Shown piece after piece: positions 62,417 through 64,000 of a stretch of DNA of 64,000 bases (the stretch's first letter is position 1; each line of letters opens with the position of its first letter). The notes beneath the pieces were generated by a model. It saw only the letters and a program-made list of their open reading frames with translations. It was not told the origin of the DNA and made no database searches. Both the position numbers and the translations under genes were made by a program. The stretch is taken from positions 67,865 through 131,864 of the forward strand of contig DDVH01000019.1 of the NCBI GenBank assembly GCA_002345215.1, in the 5' to 3' direction. The stretch is from Anaerolineales bacterium UBA2317 (GTDB lineage Bacteria > Chloroflexota > Anaerolineae > Anaerolineales > Villigracilaceae).

Positions 62417-62503
62417 AAAACTATAAAAGTATAACAAACTTTTTTGTGATACCTTAATAGAGGGCGTAACACTCATGAATTTAATAGTTTGAAAGGAACA
62501 AAA

Positions 62504-63145
62504 ATGAAAAGACGATTAATTCAAATATGGATACTGCTTAGTGTTTTGTTAATTGGGTGTCATAAATTAGAAAGTACAACTCAAATTACTTCTGACGGTT
62601 CAGGAAAACTTCGTACCGAAATTGGTTTTTCTGCAGAAGAAAGAGAAAACTTGGAAAAGGAAAATAATAACTCAGAAGATTTCTGTAATACTGCGGAAAG
62701 CACACCAAACATTATCGTAACTGAAGAACATCGCGATGATGAAACTTGGTGTATTACCACTGCATCTTTTAATAATTTAGATGAGTTACGTGATTTATAT
62801 GAACAAAGAAATGGCATCACAATCAATAAGCTTGAAATTGTTGGTGGAACTATTTTTTATGATATTGATATTGACACACTTTCAGAAGATTCAAGTTTTT
62901 CTGCATTATCCGAGATTACATGGACAGTTATTTTTCCTGATGCCCCTATTAACCATAATGCAGATAGCGCAAATGGAAGCATCCTTACTTGGACACCTAT
63001 ACCTCAGACCGAGATTGTCAATATACGCGCTCAAAGCCGTATCCCTGAAGACACAATGAATTCTCCAAGTTGTCAAACAGCTTTTATAGGAGTTTTTACC
63101 ATACTCGTATATCTAAAACGAAAAGACAAGAAATTAATATCTTAA
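62504..63145 (+). CDS. LppM-like (DUF3153-type) lipoprotein
   Basis: 213 residues. Lipobox LLIGC at residues 14-18, then TTQITSDGSGKLRTEIGFSAEE, which fits the LppM/DUF3153 pattern, and a final hydrophobic segment (FIGVFTILVYL) plus a Lys-rich end. It would be tethered at both ends. AAAGGA precedes ATG 62504. Function is unknown. Confidence 0.7.
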   Translation: MKRRLIQIWILLSVLLIGCHKLESTTQITSDGSGKLRTEIGFSAEERENLEKENNNSEDFCNTAESTPNIIVTEEHRDDETWCITTASFNNLDELRDLYEQRNGITINKLEIVGGTIFYDIDIDTLSEDSSFSALSEITWTVIFPDAPINHNADSANGSILTWTPIPQTEIVNIRAQSRIPEDTMNSPSCQTAFIGVFTILVYLKRKDKKLIS

Positions 63146-63184
63146 TAAAAACGAGCGCGGAGTATACTCCGCGCTCGTTTTTAT
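63145..63184. terminator. Perfect 40-bp palindromic bidirectional terminator
   Basis: 20-bp arms without spacer (63145-63164, 63165-63184), A-rich and T-rich ends, GC-rich core. It contains the msrA stop codon. Confidence 0.92.
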
Positions 63185-63732
63185 GCTGGTTGTTTCTTCA
63201 ACAACTCCAGATAATGCTTTCTAAACTTGCTCACCTTCGGTGAAATCACTGCCATACAATAGGGTTGGAATTTATTATTGACATAATATTCTTGATGATA
63301 ATTTTCCGCGATATAAAAATCTTTAATCGCTTCCACTTCAGTCACAATTGGGTTATCAAAAATCTTTTGTGCAGTCAATTCCTTAATTAAATTTTCTGCA
63401 ATTTCTTTTTGTTCTGGCGTGTGATAATAAATCCCTGAGCGGTATTGTGTTCCCACATCCGCGCCTTGACGATTCAAAGTGGTTGGGTCGTGTATCCCAA
63501 AAAACACATTCAAAATATCACGCACAGAAATCACATTCGGGTCAAATTTAATTTGTACCACTTCAGCATGACCCGTCAAGCCTGTGCAAACATCTTTATA
63601 AGATGGATTTGGCACATTGCCGTTTGAATAACCCGAATCTACAGACAACACACCTTTCACTTCATCATACACCGCTTCCAAACACCAAAAACATCCGCCC
63701 GCCAAAGTAATCGTTTCATAATTTGTGTTCAT
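63181..63732 (-). CDS. msrA: Peptide methionine-S-sulfoxide reductase
   Basis: 183 residues. The active site is GGCFWCLEAVYD, with GYSNG, GHAEVVQI and GTQYRSGIYYH as expected for MsrA. It repairs oxidised methionine using thioredoxin. AGAAGGAG is 7 nt before the ATG at 63732. No msrB is adjacent. Confidence 0.95.
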   Translation of the reverse strand: MNTNYETITLAGGCFWCLEAVYDEVKGVLSVDSGYSNGNVPNPSYKDVCTGLTGHAEVVQIKFDPNVISVRDILNVFFGIHDPTTLNRQGADVGTQYRSGIYYHTPEQKEIAENLIKELTAQKIFDNPIVTEVEAIKDFYIAENYHQEYYVNNKFQPYCMAVISPKVSKFRKHYLELLKKQPA

Positions 63733-63810
63733 AATAATTTCTCCTTCTGCAAATAAGACGCAGTGTAATTGATAAATATCCTTAAGAAAAGATAATAATT
63801 CTTAAATAAA

Positions 63811-63834
63811 AAACATCGCCTCTCGACGACGTTT
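63811..63834 (-). terminator. Terminator of the gene at the window end
   Basis: On the minus strand an 8-bp stem with one G-U pair (63811-63818, 63827-63834) is followed by a T run. The rest of 63733-63841 is AT-rich and shows nothing else. Confidence 0.6.
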
Positions 63835-63841
63835 TGGCTTG

Positions 63842-64000
63842 TTACCGCATCCCTGATACAGTTATCAACCCGTTGACCACATTCACATTCATCAACGCCA
63901 GCCCGGGCATTTGTTCATTGATGTTTTCGGCGAGCAGTTCATTTATCCATGCCTGCATTTGACTGAGCAAAAAGTCTGGCACCACTTGCGTACCAATCTG
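63842..64000 (-). CDS. C-terminal fragment of an unrecognised protein
   Basis: The minus strand is open from the window edge to TAA at 63842-63844. It reads 52 residues including PDFLLSQMQAWINELLAENI and ends VNVVNGLITVSGMR. The clean amphipathic pattern and a following terminator support a real gene. I do not recognise the family. Confidence 0.6.
   Translation of the reverse strand, partial: QIGTQVVPDFLLSQMQAWINELLAENINEQMPGLALMNVNVVNGLITVSGMR

Noticed and set aside
1..64000. tRNA, rRNA, riboswitch, prophage or insertion sequence
   Set aside because: No T-loop or acceptor patterns, rRNA words, transposase or phage proteins were seen. Short or degenerate RNA elements could be missed without a covariance search.

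Overview
The window looks like chromosomal DNA of a member of the Chloroflexota, class Anaerolineae, probably order Anaerolineales. This is an inference from gene content, not from a marker gene: there is no rRNA or tRNA here. Supporting signs are a moderately AT-rich genome, lipoprotein-type solute-binding proteins, a LacI-type sensor fused to a histidine kinase, a DUF6391 protein, an AmrS-type radical SAM protein, YtxH and FmdB small proteins, ABC importers without their own ATPases, and many short palindromic and heptamer repeats. Most genes are ordinary housekeeping or nutrient-uptake genes on both strands. I see no prophage, insertion sequence, CRISPR array or replication origin.

Layout. 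1-11.3 kb: GNAT fragment, MFS transporter, CPBP protease, ClpC, a membrane-anchored metalloprotease, a LacI-sensor histidine kinase, a methyltransferase. 11.4-19.7 kb: UDP-glucose dehydrogenase, response regulator, glycosyltransferase, panB-panE, zinc-ribbon proteins, guanylate kinase and rhomboid protease. 19.7-23.5 kb: peptide-type ABC importer (binding protein and two permeases). 23.6-27.1 kb: AmrS, MobA, universal stress protein, cysteine desulfurase-like enzyme. 27.1-36.2 kb: one long minus-strand sugar locus (LacI regulator, binding protein, two permeases, GH63-like hydrolase, trehalose synthase, ROK kinase). 36.3-43.6 kb: iron/heme block (DtxR-type regulator, FbpABC, HutX-like protein, PucC-family MFS, MerR-like regulator). 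43.7-51 kb: Ser/Thr kinase, RsmI, DUF4365 protein, S10 peptidase, a frameshifted membrane protein, PGI/PMI. 50.6-53.4 kb: TetR-controlled LUD-DoxX-VOC operon. 53.4-64 kb: a membrane-protein pseudogene, SurE, NERD protein, two GT-C-like membrane proteins, two tandem ATL proteins, HolA, DUF6391, DusB, an LppM-like lipoprotein, MsrA and a gene end.

The most unusual item is the MalG-type permease at 31378-32562. Its first extracytoplasmic loop carries a complete class I cytochrome c-like domain (CAECH haem-attachment motif, later Met ligand, YLRNIS helix end). The partner permease has a Cys pair in its matching loop. I know of no described sugar importer with a haem domain in the permease.

Three broader patterns stand out. 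(1) About a dozen genes have a TATAAT-like box 6-11 nt before the start codon and no Shine-Dalgarno sequence, which suggests leaderless mRNAs; most other genes have a good GGAGG-type site. (2) Short palindromes and exactly phased heptamer arrays lie both between genes and inside reading frames, and they supply stop codons to several genes. (3) The fbpA and hutX promoters can be aligned without gaps: a TCAAC-N3-GTTGA palindrome sits 51 nt (centre) before the same TAGATT-N17-TATACT promoter, which defines a small iron/haem regulon.
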